DNA of 64,000 nt from VRUE01 sp963817905 (lineage in GTDB: Bacteria > Actinomycetota > Thermoleophilia > Solirubrobacterales > 70-9). Both the position numbers and the translations under genes were made by a program. The stretch is taken from assembly GCA_963817905.1 (NCBI GenBank), contig CAWFPS010000003.1, positions 248,001-312,000 of the forward strand, in the 5' to 3' direction. This document shows, in pieces, positions 34,081-43,673 of the stretch (positions within the stretch are counted from its first letter, which is position 1; the number at the start of each line of letters is the position of its first letter). Under the pieces are notes generated by a model. That model was given only the letters and a program-made list of their open reading frames with translations. It was not told the origin of the DNA and made no database searches.

Positions 34081-34752
34081 ATGCTACCAAAGCTAATTAG
34101 CCTGGCGGCACTGGCCGCCATTGTCGCGACGGCGCTCGTAGGGGCTTCCGCAGCGCAAGCAGACACTCACGTCATTGGGCTTTGCTTAAAAGCTGAATCG
34201 TTATGCACCGGCAGTGGCCTTTCAGGCGTCGTAAAAGTCAAAGCTCACGCCAACAAAGCCGAACTAAAAAATACCGGCTTTTTTAAAACTACCGAGGTGT
34301 GCGAATCAGACACCACGGTCGAAGCCGAAGGCATGAAATCGCCGATGACAGGCAGCGTAACGGCCTTGACATTCACCAACTGCACCGGACCCTGTACCAA
34401 AGCGGAATCGAAAAACTTGCCCTGGACAGGCGAAGTAACAATGCCCGCGGAATGGTTAGAAGTCGATATGTATTTACAGACGACAACGAAAGGCGGCGCT
34501 CGCCTTAGCGGTTGCACGTTTGGCACGGAATGCGAATACGGAGTCCCGACCGGTAAATCGGTCAGTCTCTTAGGCGCAGGCAACACGGTCAAAGCCGAAG
34601 GCGTAACCCTGGAATACAAGAGTGGCAGTGGCGCATTTGTCTGCGGTAGCAGTGGGACGTGGACGGCAACCTACACGATCGAAACATGTGAATTAGCGAA
34701 TGGAACGAAACACACGCCGTGCTACTTAACATTATTACCTGAAGAACCCTGA
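34081..34752 (+). CDS. secreted Cys-containing protein, unknown function
   Basis: A 223-residue exported protein: signal peptide LISLAALAAIVATALVGASAAQA, then a beta-rich, Thr/Gly/Ser-rich body with regularly spaced cysteines (about ten) that may pair outside the cell. Strong ribosome site AGAGGAG before the ATG. Codon use (AAA, TTA, GAA, ACA) and GC differ clearly from adjacent genes, suggesting horizontal origin or selection for high expression. No family recognised with certainty; similar small secreted proteins are typical of Solirubrobacterales. Confidence 0.7.
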   Translation: MLPKLISLAALAAIVATALVGASAAQADTHVIGLCLKAESLCTGSGLSGVVKVKAHANKAELKNTGFFKTTEVCESDTTVEAEGMKSPMTGSVTALTFTNCTGPCTKAESKNLPWTGEVTMPAEWLEVDMYLQTTTKGGARLSGCTFGTECEYGVPTGKSVSLLGAGNTVKAEGVTLEYKSGSGAFVCGSSGTWTATYTIETCELANGTKHTPCYLTLLPEEP

Positions 34753-34777
34753 CAACCCTGACCTAAAACGCGGTTCA

Positions 34778-34812
34778 GAGAAGGGCGCGCCGCGATGCGG
34801 CGCGCCCTTCTC
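34778..34812. terminator. intrinsic terminator after secreted-protein gene
   Basis: Perfect 16-bp arms GAGAAGGGCGCGCCGC and its complement around a 3-nt GAT loop, 26 nt after the stop. The strongest and tightest hairpin in the window. Confidence 0.85.
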
Positions 34813-34877
34813 GCTTCTCCGACCGTGTGGTCGGTCGGACGCGGTGGAATTGGCTTGTTATGGTACCGCGGACGCTC

Positions 34878-34906
34878 TTGACAGATACTCGTCCGTATTC
34901 TACTGT
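34878..34906 (+). promoter_or_regulatory. sigma70-like promoter for the propeller operon
   Basis: TTGACA at 34878, a 17-bp spacer and TACTGT at 34901 match the principal sigma-factor consensus closely. It lies about 90 nt before the ATG at 34999 and downstream of the terminator, so it should drive 34999-41501. Confidence 0.65.
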
Positions 34907-34998
34907 CTGGTCGTCAGCCGGAGCCGGGGGCTTCGAGTTCGGTTCAACAAGGAGAGGCGCCGGATGGAGGGTGGGAGTTTGGCTTTCGCGGGCGGACA

Positions 34999-37900
34999 AT
35001 GCAGGGGCACCTAACCGTGGTGCGGGTCGCTTTGGCCGCATTCCTCGGCTCCGTGGCCATCGTGCTCCTGCCCGGCGGCGTCATCGCGGTGGCGGCGGAA
35101 CCCCTCGTCCGCGTCTACGACCCGGCTCTTTCGCTGACCGGAGACTGCTCCGTAACAGCTGAGGACCCGATCCCCGATCCGGGGTGCCCGGTAGGAACTC
35201 ATCCGCCAAAGCGTTTTCGCAACCCGTGCGGCGTCGCCACCGACTCGTATGGCGACGTCTATGTCGCCAGCTCTGCCCCCGGCAACCTGGAAGGCGAAAT
35301 CCAAGGCCGGGTCGATGTCTTCAACGCGGCCGGCGAATACCTCACTGGCTTTGCGGACAAGCACAAGCCGTGCGACCTCGCGGTGGATTCAAAAGGCCAC
35401 GTCTACCTGCTTGAGACGGAACCGATCGATGTCGGCAACGGACAGAATGAACTACGGATCCTGCTGTTCACGCCGCCGTCGTATCCACCCGAAGCGGGCA
35501 TGAAATATCCCAAAGAAGACCAGGTACCGGTCGTGGAGCGCTCAGAAGGCGAAGATAAAAAGCCCCAAGCACTCGCCATTGACCCTTCCGACGACCACCT
35601 ATACGCGAGGCTCTCGTTCCATGGCATCGTCGAATATGGCTCGGCGGCAGAAGAACTTCCCGGCGAGGAATGGACTCCGCAGCGGGAAGGTATTGGAGTC
35701 GGTATCGAAGGCGGCGTACTGAGAGGTGGATTCGACGTCTACGGCAAGAACCACGATATCTACAGTGTCGGATTCTCCACGGATGGCACTGAACCGGAAG
35801 CCGTATTCGTCATCGACGGTACCACCAACGAAAAGAAATGTGAGACCGACGGCGCTGCAACCATGTCGGGAAAGTTCAGCTTCAGCTTTGGAAAGGCCAG
35901 TCTCGCGGTCGATCAGGCGAGCGGGGACTTCTACGTCGACGACACCCAGGTCAACAAGGTAGTCGATCGCTTCACCTCGGACTGCAGCTTCGTCGATCGG
36001 CTGCCCGATGATCCGCCCTCTCTGCAGTCACCCGACCCGGATGCCGGGCTCGCTGTCGACGACCCTTGCCTCGGTGAAGGGGAAGCATCGTGCGACCTGG
36101 GCGGCTATCACAGCCCTAAAGAGAGCGAAGGCCAAATATATGTTGGCTCCGGAGAAAAAGAAGGCAACTCCCACCTCTTCGCGTTTCCGCTGAGAGCCAT
36201 CGGCCCGCCCGAAGTCAGGGCACAGGTGGCAACCGATGTGACTGATACCGACGCGGTGTTGCGCGCGGAAGTCAACCCCCACGCGCTCGAGACCACTTAT
36301 CGCTTCGAATACATCCGCGCCAGCGACTACCAGGCGGATGGCGGCGAATTTGGCGCGGGCTCGGCTAGCAGCCCGGCGACTGCTGTGAGCGCGGGGCACG
36401 GCGCTACCTTCGCTGTTGTCTCGGAGCCCGTCAGCGGCCTGGAGGCCGGCACCTCGTATCGCTTCCGCCTCGTCGCCGATAACTGCGATGCGCCGGGTGC
36501 GATCGAAGGCGAATGCCTGACGAAGGGCGAAGGCACGCCGGGGGGAGAGGGGAAAGAGGGGGTTTTCACGAGCTACCCGCTCAGAGCAGAGGACATGCCC
36601 GACGGGCGGGCCTACGAGCTCGTCACACCAGCCGAGACGGGGGGGTACGTGCCGACGATGAACGAACTCGGTGGCCCCTACCTTGGGGCTGGAACGAATT
36701 TGGCGACCGACTTCGCCGCGACGGGCGGAAACGCCCTCGTTTTCGGCATCGAGGGCGGTTCTCTCCCGGGTCTTCCGGGAAATGGGTTCCACGACACATA
36801 CGAGGCTCGCCGCGAAGCGATCGGACCCTATGGGCACTGGAGCAGTGAATCCACCGGGATCGACGGCACCGACGCCTGGTATCCCTCGCCGGGCGGCTTT
36901 GGGCCCGACCACGCGGCAGCGTTCTGGTCCGTGCCGGAAGAACCGAACTCCCCGGTCGCCGAAGGCACCTACATCCGCCGCGCGGGCGGGGCGCTCGACC
37001 CAGAATGCACTCCCGGCCTGGGAATCGACCTCGAACTGATTGGCTGCGGCAGCCTGGGAACCGATCACGAGGCAAGCGGAAGGTGGATCTCTCCTGGAGC
37101 AGGCCACGTCATCTTTAGCACCCAGTCGGAAAACACCAGGATTGCGCAACAACTGGAGCCCCAAGCCGCCCCAACCGACACCGGCGCAATCTACGACCGC
37201 ACCGCCGATGGCCTGACCCATGTGGTTTCCCTGAAACCGGACGGCGGCTCCTTCGGCGCAGGCGAAGACGCCTCCTACCAAGGGGCTTCCGCCGATGGCA
37301 CGGCCGTAGCCTTCGAGGTCGGCGGCAAGCTCTACGCGCGGCTCGACGACACCGAGACGGTGGAGGTGGCGGAAGGCAATGTCTCCTTCGGCGGTTTCTC
37401 CGAGCACGGCGGACGCATCTTCTACCTGCGGCCCAATGTGGGTGAACCACTGCTTCCGGGCAGCGATGTACCACAGGGCGAGCTCTTCGCCTGCGAGGTG
37501 CGCCTGGGGCCCTGTGCCGGCGCTGGCTCCCAGCCGTCCCTCCAAATCGGCTCCGGCGAGGAATCTGTGCTCACCAACGTCTCCGCCGACGGCTCGCATG
37601 CCTACTTCGTCTCACCGAAGTTGCTCGACGATGCCGAAAAGGGGACTGAAGGCGCCGAGAACCTGTATACCTGGGACGGCTCGGGCATCGACCTCGTCGC
37701 TGAGGTCTCTCTAAGCGACGTCCTCGGCCGTGAAATCCTCTCGAATCAGCATGCTGGCGGCCTCGGGCTCTGGGTGACCAATGCCGTCGCCCCGTCTCCC
37801 GGGGCGCGTCAGGGTCCAGCTAACGACCCTTCGAGGACCACTACCGACGGAGCCGTTTTCGTCTTCGAGTCCAGCGCTCAGCTGACCGACTACGACCCCG

Positions 37901-38712
37901 AGGGGCACTCGGAGATCTACCGCTACGACTCCGGCGCCCCTCCGGAAACCCGGCTCACATGCATCTCCTGCAACCCCTCCGGCGCCCCTGCGACGTCGGA
38001 TGCCCAGCTTGAGTCAGATCCACCCTCACAGTTCGTCTCGCTTCCACCGGTGAACGCGATCTCCAGCATCGCCAACATCACCAAGAACGGCAAGATGGTC
38101 TTCTTCCAGAGTGCCGAACGTCTCGACCTCGGCGACACCGACAGCAAGATCGACGTCTACAAGTGGGAGGCGCCCGGCGAGGGAGACTGCGCACGCGCTC
38201 GCGGATGCGTTCGCCTGGTCTCCTCCGGATACAGCGCCGGCGACGACTACCTCTACGCGATGACCCCCGACGGAGACAACGTCTTCTTCGAGACCGGCGA
38301 TCAACTGGTCCCCCGCGACGTCGAGGCCACTCCGTCGATCTACGACGCCCGGACGGGCGGAGGAGAAGCCTCCGAACCGGCTTCGCCCGGTCCATGCCTG
38401 GGCGAAGCCTGCCAGCCCGTCGTGGCGGCTCCCGAGTGGACCGGCACGACCAGCTCGAACTTCGAAGGCCCAGGTAATATCGCCCGAGGTCGCCGCTGCC
38501 AAGCGCCGGCCCGCAAGGCCCGTCGCGCCGCCCGTCGCGCGAAGGGCCTCAGGCGCGCGGCCAAACGAGCCAAGACCACGCCTCGCGCCCGCACAATCGG
38601 CCGCCGGGTGCGACACCTCGCGGCGCAGGCCAAGCGAGCTCGCAAGCACGCCAAGCGCTGCCGGATCCACGCAAAAAAGAGCGCCTCGCGGCAAGGAAGG
38701 CGCTTGCCATGA
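34999..38712 (+). CDS. large secreted beta-propeller protein with basic tail
   Basis: A 1237-residue exported protein. Signal-type N-terminus (VALAAFLGSVAIVLLPGGVI), an NHL/SMP-30-like propeller (CGVATDSYGDVYVAS, CDLAVDSKGHVYLLE, ALAIDPSDDHLYARL), then an FN3-like domain (ATDVTDTDAVLRAEVNPHAL), and a TolB/WD40-like C-terminal propeller with SADGTAVAF, SADGSHAYFVS and TPDGDNVFFETG strands. The last 100 residues are very Arg/Lys/Ala-rich (RRAARRAKGLRRAAKRAKT) and may bind cell-wall or nucleic acid polymers. Overlaps the next gene by 4 nt. Exact function unknown; probably surface-displayed. Confidence 0.8.
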   Translation: MQGHLTVVRVALAAFLGSVAIVLLPGGVIAVAAEPLVRVYDPALSLTGDCSVTAEDPIPDPGCPVGTHPPKRFRNPCGVATDSYGDVYVASSAPGNLEGEIQGRVDVFNAAGEYLTGFADKHKPCDLAVDSKGHVYLLETEPIDVGNGQNELRILLFTPPSYPPEAGMKYPKEDQVPVVERSEGEDKKPQALAIDPSDDHLYARLSFHGIVEYGSAAEELPGEEWTPQREGIGVGIEGGVLRGGFDVYGKNHDIYSVGFSTDGTEPEAVFVIDGTTNEKKCETDGAATMSGKFSFSFGKASLAVDQASGDFYVDDTQVNKVVDRFTSDCSFVDRLPDDPPSLQSPDPDAGLAVDDPCLGEGEASCDLGGYHSPKESEGQIYVGSGEKEGNSHLFAFPLRAIGPPEVRAQVATDVTDTDAVLRAEVNPHALETTYRFEYIRASDYQADGGEFGAGSASSPATAVSAGHGATFAVVSEPVSGLEAGTSYRFRLVADNCDAPGAIEGECLTKGEGTPGGEGKEGVFTSYPLRAEDMPDGRAYELVTPAETGGYVPTMNELGGPYLGAGTNLATDFAATGGNALVFGIEGGSLPGLPGNGFHDTYEARREAIGPYGHWSSESTGIDGTDAWYPSPGGFGPDHAAAFWSVPEEPNSPVAEGTYIRRAGGALDPECTPGLGIDLELIGCGSLGTDHEASGRWISPGAGHVIFSTQSENTRIAQQLEPQAAPTDTGAIYDRTADGLTHVVSLKPDGGSFGAGEDASYQGASADGTAVAFEVGGKLYARLDDTETVEVAEGNVSFGGFSEHGGRIFYLRPNVGEPLLPGSDVPQGELFACEVRLGPCAGAGSQPSLQIGSGEESVLTNVSADGSHAYFVSPKLLDDAEKGTEGAENLYTWDGSGIDLVAEVSLSDVLGREILSNQHAGGLGLWVTNAVAPSPGARQGPANDPSRTTTDGAVFVFESSAQLTDYDPEGHSEIYRYDSGAPPETRLTCISCNPSGAPATSDAQLESDPPSQFVSLPPVNAISSIANITKNGKMVFFQSAERLDLGDTDSKIDVYKWEAPGEGDCARARGCVRLVSSGYSAGDDYLYAMTPDGDNVFFETGDQLVPRDVEATPSIYDARTGGGEASEPASPGPCLGEACQPVVAAPEWTGTTSSNFEGPGNIARGRRCQAPARKARRAARRAKGLRRAAKRAKTTPRARTIGRRVRHLAAQAKRARKHAKRCRIHAKKSASRQGRRLP

Positions 38713-41501
38713 GACTCCCCGCCGCCACAGTTGCCGTGGCGCTTGCCCTCTGCGCGCCTGCCGCACAGTCTCTGGCAAACCCCGCCAACTACGGGATCGA
38801 ATCGGTCGCGGGCTCGCTCAGCAAGAGCCAAGCGGGCGCCCATGCCGACTTCGCCAATGATCTCGTGCTCAAAACGGAAAGCTTTGAATTGCCGGCACTA
38901 ACCCGCGACGTCACGATCGAACTGCCCGCAGGGCTGCTCGCAAATCCCGACTCCGCCCCCAAGTGCACCACCACCCAGTTCATCGGCACCAACGTAGAAG
39001 TGAAATCGAACGCTACCGGCTGCCCCCAAGACTCCCAGGTCGGGGTCACTCATATCGTCTTCGCGAGCGCTGGCCTGGGAACCTCCAGCTTCGTCGAGCC
39101 GGTCTTCAATCTCATGCCCCGCCCGGGTGAGCCGGCCCGCCTCGGCTTCATTGCGCTCGCCTACCCAATCGTAATCGACACTGAGCTGCGTGCGGGCGGA
39201 GACGAACCCTATGGCGTCACCGCCATGGTCAGAGGCACGGACACCTTGGCCACACTCTACGAGACCGAAACGACTCTCTGGAGCGTCCCGGCCGACGAAA
39301 GCCATGACGGCGAACGGATGACCCCATACGAGTCGGCGCACAACTCCGGTGCGATCGAAACCCCGACCGGAAGGCGGACGAGCGGCCTGACGCCGACTCC
39401 CTTCACCCTCAATCCGACCCGCTGCGCGGAACCGTTCCCGCTGCACGCCGCGGTGGACAGCTACCAGGAACCCGGACGCCTCTCCAGAGCCTCGACCATG
39501 CTGCCGGCGGCGACGGGCTGCAGCCTACTCGAGTTCAAACCAACGCTAACGATCACCCCGACCACGGAACAGGCGCAGACCGGCACCGGACTCGATGCCA
39601 CCCTCACGTTCCCGACCGCGGGCCTGCAACAGCCAAACTTGAACGGTGAGGATGAGCAGAAGCGAGTCGAGGTCGCCTTGCCAGAAGGAGTCACCGTCAA
39701 CCCCTCTCAGGCGAACGGGCTCGGCGCCTGCAGCGAAGTGCAATTCGAAGCAGAGACGGCCTCCTCAGGTGTGGGCACCGGTTGCCCGCAGAGTTCAAAG
39801 GTGGGCACGGTGATCGCGAAGAGCCCCCTGATCGACGAGAAGGCTGAAGGCTCGATCTACATCGCTGAGCCCTACCGGAACCCTTACGGCACCCTGATCG
39901 CGATCTACATGATCCTCAAGATCCCCGACCGCGGCGTAATCGTGAAGCTACCCGGCAAGGTCGAGCTAGGTGCACAGACCGGGCAGCTGAGGGCCAGCTT
40001 CGGAGACGGCGCTTTTCCAATCCCTCAGCTGCCGGTGGAAAGCTTCCACCTACACTTCCGAGAAGGCGCACGAGCACCGCTCGTGACGCCGGCCGCCTGC
40101 GGGAGATATGAGTCGACTGCACACTTCGAGTCCTGGGGCGGGCACACGGTAACGACCCACCCGAGCTTCGAGATCGGCACCGGTAACGGTGGCGGCCCAT
40201 GCCAGCGCGGGCCACAGCCCTTCCGGCCCGGATTCATGGCCGGCACGATCTCAAACCAGGCGGGGACATACTCGCCCTTCCACATGCGTCTCACCCGCGG
40301 CGACGGCGAGCAGGAGATGACTCGTTTCAGCTCGATCCTGCCGCCCGGAGTAGTCGGGCGGATCGCCGGCATCCCCTACTGTCCGGAGGTCGCCATCGCC
40401 TTGGCCCAATCGCGCAGCGGCGTGCTCGGGGGCAGCGCAGAGCTGGAGGACCCCAGCTGCCCCGCCGCGAGCCGAATCGGCCGCACCGATGCCGGCGCAG
40501 GAGTCGGCTCCAGTCTCACCTGGGTCGGCGGTTCTCTTTACCTTGCCGGCCCCTACCGGGACGATCCGCTCTCGGTCGTCTCGATCACTCCGGCGGTGGC
40601 CGGCCCCTTCGACATCGGCACGGTGGTCGTCAGGGAGGGACTCGCCCTCGACCCGACCACCGGGGAAGTCGAAGTGGACGGCGCCGCGTCCGACCCGATT
40701 CCTCGCATTCTCCAGGGCATACCGCTCGAGCTGCGCGATCTTCGGGTCAAAGCCGACCGGCCAAGATTCACTCTGAACGCGACAAACTGTGAACCAGAGC
40801 TTGCACGTGCCATTCTCTGGGGTGGCGGCACGGTATTGGCGCCCTCCGCGGAAATGCCGATCAACCTCTCCGCCCGCTATCAGGCCGCTGGCTGTAGGGC
40901 GCTCGGACTCAAGCCCAGACTCGGCTTCAAGCTGCGAGGCGGCACGAGACGCGGCGCCCACCCGGGGCTGCTGAGCGTGCTCAGGACCCGTCCGGGCGAC
41001 ACCAACATCGACAAGGTCGTCGTCACCTTGCCGCACTCGGCCTTCCTCGAGCAGGGGCACATCCGCACCGTTTGCACGAGGGTTCAGTTCAGGGCCAAAA
41101 CGTGCCCCGCAGGCTCCATCTATGGCCATGCGCGGGCAGTTACTCCTTTGTTGGACGAGCCACTGAAAGGACCGGTGTACCTGCGCTCCTCCAACCACAA
41201 GCTTCCGGACCTCGTCGTCGCGCTGCGCGGGGTCGTCGACATTGACCTCGTAGGTCAGATCGACTCGCTGCAGGGACGGATCCGGACCACGTTCAAGTCG
41301 GTGCCCGACGCGCCCGTCTCCAAGTTTGTCCTCGCCATGCAAGGTGGCGCGAAGGGTCTAATCGTCAACAGCAGAAGCCTCTGCGCAAGTCCTTCCCGTG
41401 CCCAGGTCAAGTTCACCGGGCAAAACGGCAAGGTTCGCAACTTCAACCCCACCGCGCGAGCTAAATGCGACGAGCATCGCCGCAGAACCTCGCACCACTA
41501 A
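38709..41501 (+). CDS. secreted repeat protein of unknown function
   Basis: A 930-residue exported protein (signal PAATVAVALALCAPAAQSLA). The body consists of several diverged repeats of an extracellular beta module with a conserved Cys-x-x-x-S/G-x-x-G turn: CPQDSQVGV, CPQSSKVGT, CPAASRIGR and CPAGSIYGH, each followed by a GxIYLAxPY-like strand (GSIYIAEPYRNPY, GSLYLAGPYRDDP, GPVYLRSSNHK). The pattern is typical of large Solirubrobacterales surface proteins. The start overlaps the stop of the propeller gene (ATGA), so they are co-expressed and perhaps assemble together. Confidence 0.75.
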   Translation: MRLPAATVAVALALCAPAAQSLANPANYGIESVAGSLSKSQAGAHADFANDLVLKTESFELPALTRDVTIELPAGLLANPDSAPKCTTTQFIGTNVEVKSNATGCPQDSQVGVTHIVFASAGLGTSSFVEPVFNLMPRPGEPARLGFIALAYPIVIDTELRAGGDEPYGVTAMVRGTDTLATLYETETTLWSVPADESHDGERMTPYESAHNSGAIETPTGRRTSGLTPTPFTLNPTRCAEPFPLHAAVDSYQEPGRLSRASTMLPAATGCSLLEFKPTLTITPTTEQAQTGTGLDATLTFPTAGLQQPNLNGEDEQKRVEVALPEGVTVNPSQANGLGACSEVQFEAETASSGVGTGCPQSSKVGTVIAKSPLIDEKAEGSIYIAEPYRNPYGTLIAIYMILKIPDRGVIVKLPGKVELGAQTGQLRASFGDGAFPIPQLPVESFHLHFREGARAPLVTPAACGRYESTAHFESWGGHTVTTHPSFEIGTGNGGGPCQRGPQPFRPGFMAGTISNQAGTYSPFHMRLTRGDGEQEMTRFSSILPPGVVGRIAGIPYCPEVAIALAQSRSGVLGGSAELEDPSCPAASRIGRTDAGAGVGSSLTWVGGSLYLAGPYRDDPLSVVSITPAVAGPFDIGTVVVREGLALDPTTGEVEVDGAASDPIPRILQGIPLELRDLRVKADRPRFTLNATNCEPELARAILWGGGTVLAPSAEMPINLSARYQAAGCRALGLKPRLGFKLRGGTRRGAHPGLLSVLRTRPGDTNIDKVVVTLPHSAFLEQGHIRTVCTRVQFRAKTCPAGSIYGHARAVTPLLDEPLKGPVYLRSSNHKLPDLVVALRGVVDIDLVGQIDSLQGRIRTTFKSVPDAPVSKFVLAMQGGAKGLIVNSRSLCASPSRAQVKFTGQNGKVRNFNPTARAKCDEHRRRTSHH

Positions 41502-41534
41502 TTACAACTATCCATCAACAGGGAGGAACAACCG

Positions 41535-42245
41535 ATGTTCGCAAACATGCGAAGGCAGTTTGGGACCGCCGGCCTGGCGGTCGCCATCGTCGCGCTTATC
41601 GTTGCTCTGGGAGGCGGTGCCTATGCGGCTACGCAATCCCGCGCCACGCACAAGAAGAAGTCACGTGCCGCTCTAACCGGCAAGCAAGTGAGAGAAGTGA
41701 AGAAGATCGCCAAGCACTACGCCGGTAAGCCAGGTACCAATGGCACCAGCGGAGGTCCCGGCCCCGAAGGCAAGCAGGGTCCCAAGGGGGAACCAGGGAA
41801 ACCAGGACCCCTCCTGGAAACACTCCCCGCTGGCAAGAGTCTACAGGGCGTATGGGGTACGTCAGGCGGCACGTCGACAACCGAAGCAACAGCAGGTGCC
41901 ACTATTTCCTTCCAGTTCCCGCTCGAAAGTGCGCCGGCTGTGGTCTACGTCTGGGCCGATAATACGACCGTTGGCCTCTACGGCTTCCGCCAGTCGCTCA
42001 CCGCTCCCGGCGAAGCGTTGGAAACAGCGGCCGAAGTAGAAGCCTTCTGCCCGGGCTCGTCGAGCGAACCAGAAGCAACAGCGGGCAACCTGTGCATATA
42101 CACGACGATTGAAGAAAATGGTGGTGTATTGGGTCCGTCGCCGATTTCTTTCGGCGAAATCTCCCGCTTTGGCACGACGCTCCCCAACGTTGTATTTACC
42201 AGCGAAGGCTGGATCCAAGGCACCTGGGCGGTAACAGCCGAATAG
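41535..42245 (+). CDS. exported protein with short collagen-like segment
   Basis: A 236-residue protein. The N-terminus (RRQFGTAGLAVAIVALIVAL then GGGAYAA) is a signal anchor typical of Thermoleophilia surface proteins. A basic linker leads to about nine Gly-x-y triplets (GTSGGPGPEGKQGPKGEPGK) and a beta-rich C-terminal domain of about 140 residues with two cysteines. Collagen-like stalk plus globular head suggests a trimeric fibre. AGGGAGGA lies ahead of the ATG. A strong terminator follows at 42282. Third gene of the surface-protein cluster. Confidence 0.75.
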   Translation: MFANMRRQFGTAGLAVAIVALIVALGGGAYAATQSRATHKKKSRAALTGKQVREVKKIAKHYAGKPGTNGTSGGPGPEGKQGPKGEPGKPGPLLETLPAGKSLQGVWGTSGGTSTTEATAGATISFQFPLESAPAVVYVWADNTTVGLYGFRQSLTAPGEALETAAEVEAFCPGSSSEPEATAGNLCIYTTIEENGGVLGPSPISFGEISRFGTTLPNVVFTSEGWIQGTWAVTAE

Positions 42246-42281
42246 GCCGCTTTCGCCGCCAAGACGCCAACCTCGACAGCC

Positions 42282-42315
42282 AAAGACCCGGGCGACAAGC
42301 GCCGCCCGGGTCTTT
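42282..42315. terminator. intrinsic terminator after collagen-like gene
   Basis: Perfect 13-bp arms AAAGACCCGGGCG and CGCCCGGGTCTTT with an 8-nt loop, 37 nt after the stop and ending in TTT. A classical bidirectional terminator. Confidence 0.85.
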
Positions 42316-42556
42316 CGCCAGGCCGTTTTTGCAGTCGCACAGCACTATCGGTGATTTATGCTGCCCAAAGGAACCCACCGGGAAGCGAAGCCACGGCAAC
42401 AACAACATCGGCTTCGCCAGCCGGCTGGGCCGGCTACGCCTACGTCGTCGGCTCCGAAAGCGCAATCAGCTCGATCGACTTCTCGACCAACGCGCCGGTC
42501 CGCTTCAAGAAGGTCGTGCTGAAGAAGAAACGGCGCCGTTGGTTAGAGGGAGCCGC
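42316..42556 (+). other. gene-poor stretch with possible gene remnant
   Basis: No complete gene is supported. One plus-strand frame reads GYAYVVGSESAISSIDFSTN and then ends in a Lys/Arg-rich run, which resembles the end of a secreted propeller protein with basic tail. It lacks a plausible beginning and runs into the antisense of the zinc-finger gene, so it is at most a decayed fragment. Confidence 0.25.
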
Positions 42557-42832
42557 TCAGCGAGCGATGCGGAACATCAGCTGGTCCTCGTAGCACCAGC
42601 TCCAGTCCTCGCCCGGCTCGACCGAGCGGATCACGGGGTGGCTGCTCTCGGCGTTGTGCGCGGTGGCGTGCTTGCCTTCGGAGTTGTCGCAGCAGCCGAT
42701 GTGACCACACTCCTGGCACATGCGCAGGTGGACCCACTGCATGCCCAGCTTGAGGCACTCCTCGCAGCCGACGATCTCTGCCGGTGGGTCGAAAATCTCG
42801 ATCGTGCGGATATGAGTGCAGGTCTGGGCCGT
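42557..42832 (-). CDS. UBP-type zinc-finger protein with apparent ACG start
   Basis: A 91-residue stand-alone ZnF-UBP domain. Zinc ligands are in CTHIRTIEIF, CEECLKLG, CQECGHIGCCDNS, and HATAH...HPVIRS, followed by GEDWSWCYEDQLMF. Such bacterial proteins are common in actinobacteria; in eukaryotes the fold binds ubiquitin tails, in bacteria the role is unknown. In-frame TAG lies about 60 nt upstream and there is no ATG, GTG or TTG before the first zinc ligand. An ACG at 42832 stands 6 nt after TATCGT, so it is the likely leaderless start. Divergent from greA. Confidence 0.75.
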   Translation of the reverse strand, partial: TAQTCTHIRTIEIFDPPAEIVGCEECLKLGMQWVHLRMCQECGHIGCCDNSEGKHATAHNAESSHPVIRSVEPGEDWSWCYEDQLMFRIAR

Positions 42833-42902
42833 GCGCTCACGATAGCGGGATCGACCCCCCGCGCCGCGACGATCGGACCCCTACATCTGCAAGGCTGAGG
42901 CC

Positions 42903-43385
42903 GTGAGCGAGAGCGAGACAGGCGGCGAGCCGATCACCGAAGCGGGGCTGGCGGCATTGCGCGAGGAAGTCGAGCAGCTGGAAGGCCCGGCCCGGACCAA
43001 GATGGCGGCCCGGATCAAGGTCGCGCGCGAGGAAGGCGACCTCAAGGAGAACGCCGAGTACCACATCGCCAAGGACGACCAGGCCCACCTCGAGACCAAG
43101 ATCAAGCGGCTGCGCGAGCGCCTGCGCACCGCCGTCGTGGTCGAGGTAGACAACAGCGCCGACGGCTTCGCCTTCGGCCGCACGGCCGAGGTGCTCGACG
43201 AGGCAAAGGGCGAGACCAACACCTGGACCTTGGTCGGCTCGACCGAAGCCAACCTCACCGAGGGCCGCCTCTCCGCCGAGTCCCCGATCGGCCGCGCCCT
43301 GCTCGGCGCCAAGGTAGGCAAGCCGATCGAGATCGAGACCCCGAAAGGCTCGCGGACGTTCGTGGTGCGGAAGCTGGTCGGCTAG
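42903..43385 (+). CDS. greA: transcription elongation factor GreA
   Basis: A 160-residue Gre factor that rescues backtracked RNA polymerase by stimulating transcript cleavage. The coiled-coil N-terminus has ITEAGLAALREEVEQLEGPA and the tip signature AREEGDLKENAEYHIAKDDQ with the acidic pair; the C-terminal FKBP-like domain has the expected TLVGSTEANLTEGRLSAESP and RTFVVRKLV end. GTG start, AAGG upstream and TACATCT further up. A copy of its last ten codons is found at 44334-44366. Confidence 0.93.
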   Translation: MSESETGGEPITEAGLAALREEVEQLEGPARTKMAARIKVAREEGDLKENAEYHIAKDDQAHLETKIKRLRERLRTAVVVEVDNSADGFAFGRTAEVLDEAKGETNTWTLVGSTEANLTEGRLSAESPIGRALLGAKVGKPIEIETPKGSRTFVVRKLVG

Positions 43386-43412
43386 CTCGATCGCCTGTAC
43401 TCTCGGCCTGTC

Positions 43413-43610
43413 TTGCCCAGCCGCACCCTGAAGATCTGGCTCAAGGGCAAGCGCGGCAAGAACACGAGAAGGTTCTCCGGCAAGCTCAAGGGCAGGCGCC
43501 TGAAGCCGGGCTCCCACCTCGCGACCGCCACAGCCGTCGATTCGGCCGGCGGCAAGTCCGCCCCCCGCCGCGTCACCTTCAAGGTCAAGAAGCCCACTCG
43601 GAAACGCTAG
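43413..43610 (+). pseudogene. truncated paralogue of the PKD/propeller gene (tail only)
   Basis: A 65-codon frame beginning with TTG, 9 nt after TACTCT. It encodes only a basic tail (FSGKLKGRRLKPGSHLATAT, AVDSAGGKSAPRRVTFKVKK) that matches the C-terminus of the protein at 44394-46157 (LPAKLKGKRLKPGPYRLTAV). Its position just after greA and its promoter and TTG context also match those of the full gene, so it is read as the internally deleted copy of an old tandem duplication. It could still be translated. Confidence 0.65.
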
Positions 43611-43673
43611 GCCGGCGGCGTCGAGGGCACGCCTACAGCTGCCTGCGCGGGCGCTGATGCTACGCTGTCGCAC

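Noticed and set aside
33899..34096. 65-codon gene within the leader of 34081
   Set aside because: It has a good ribosome site, but its sequence is not protein-like and overlaps the palindrome and the next start; kept as leader structure only.
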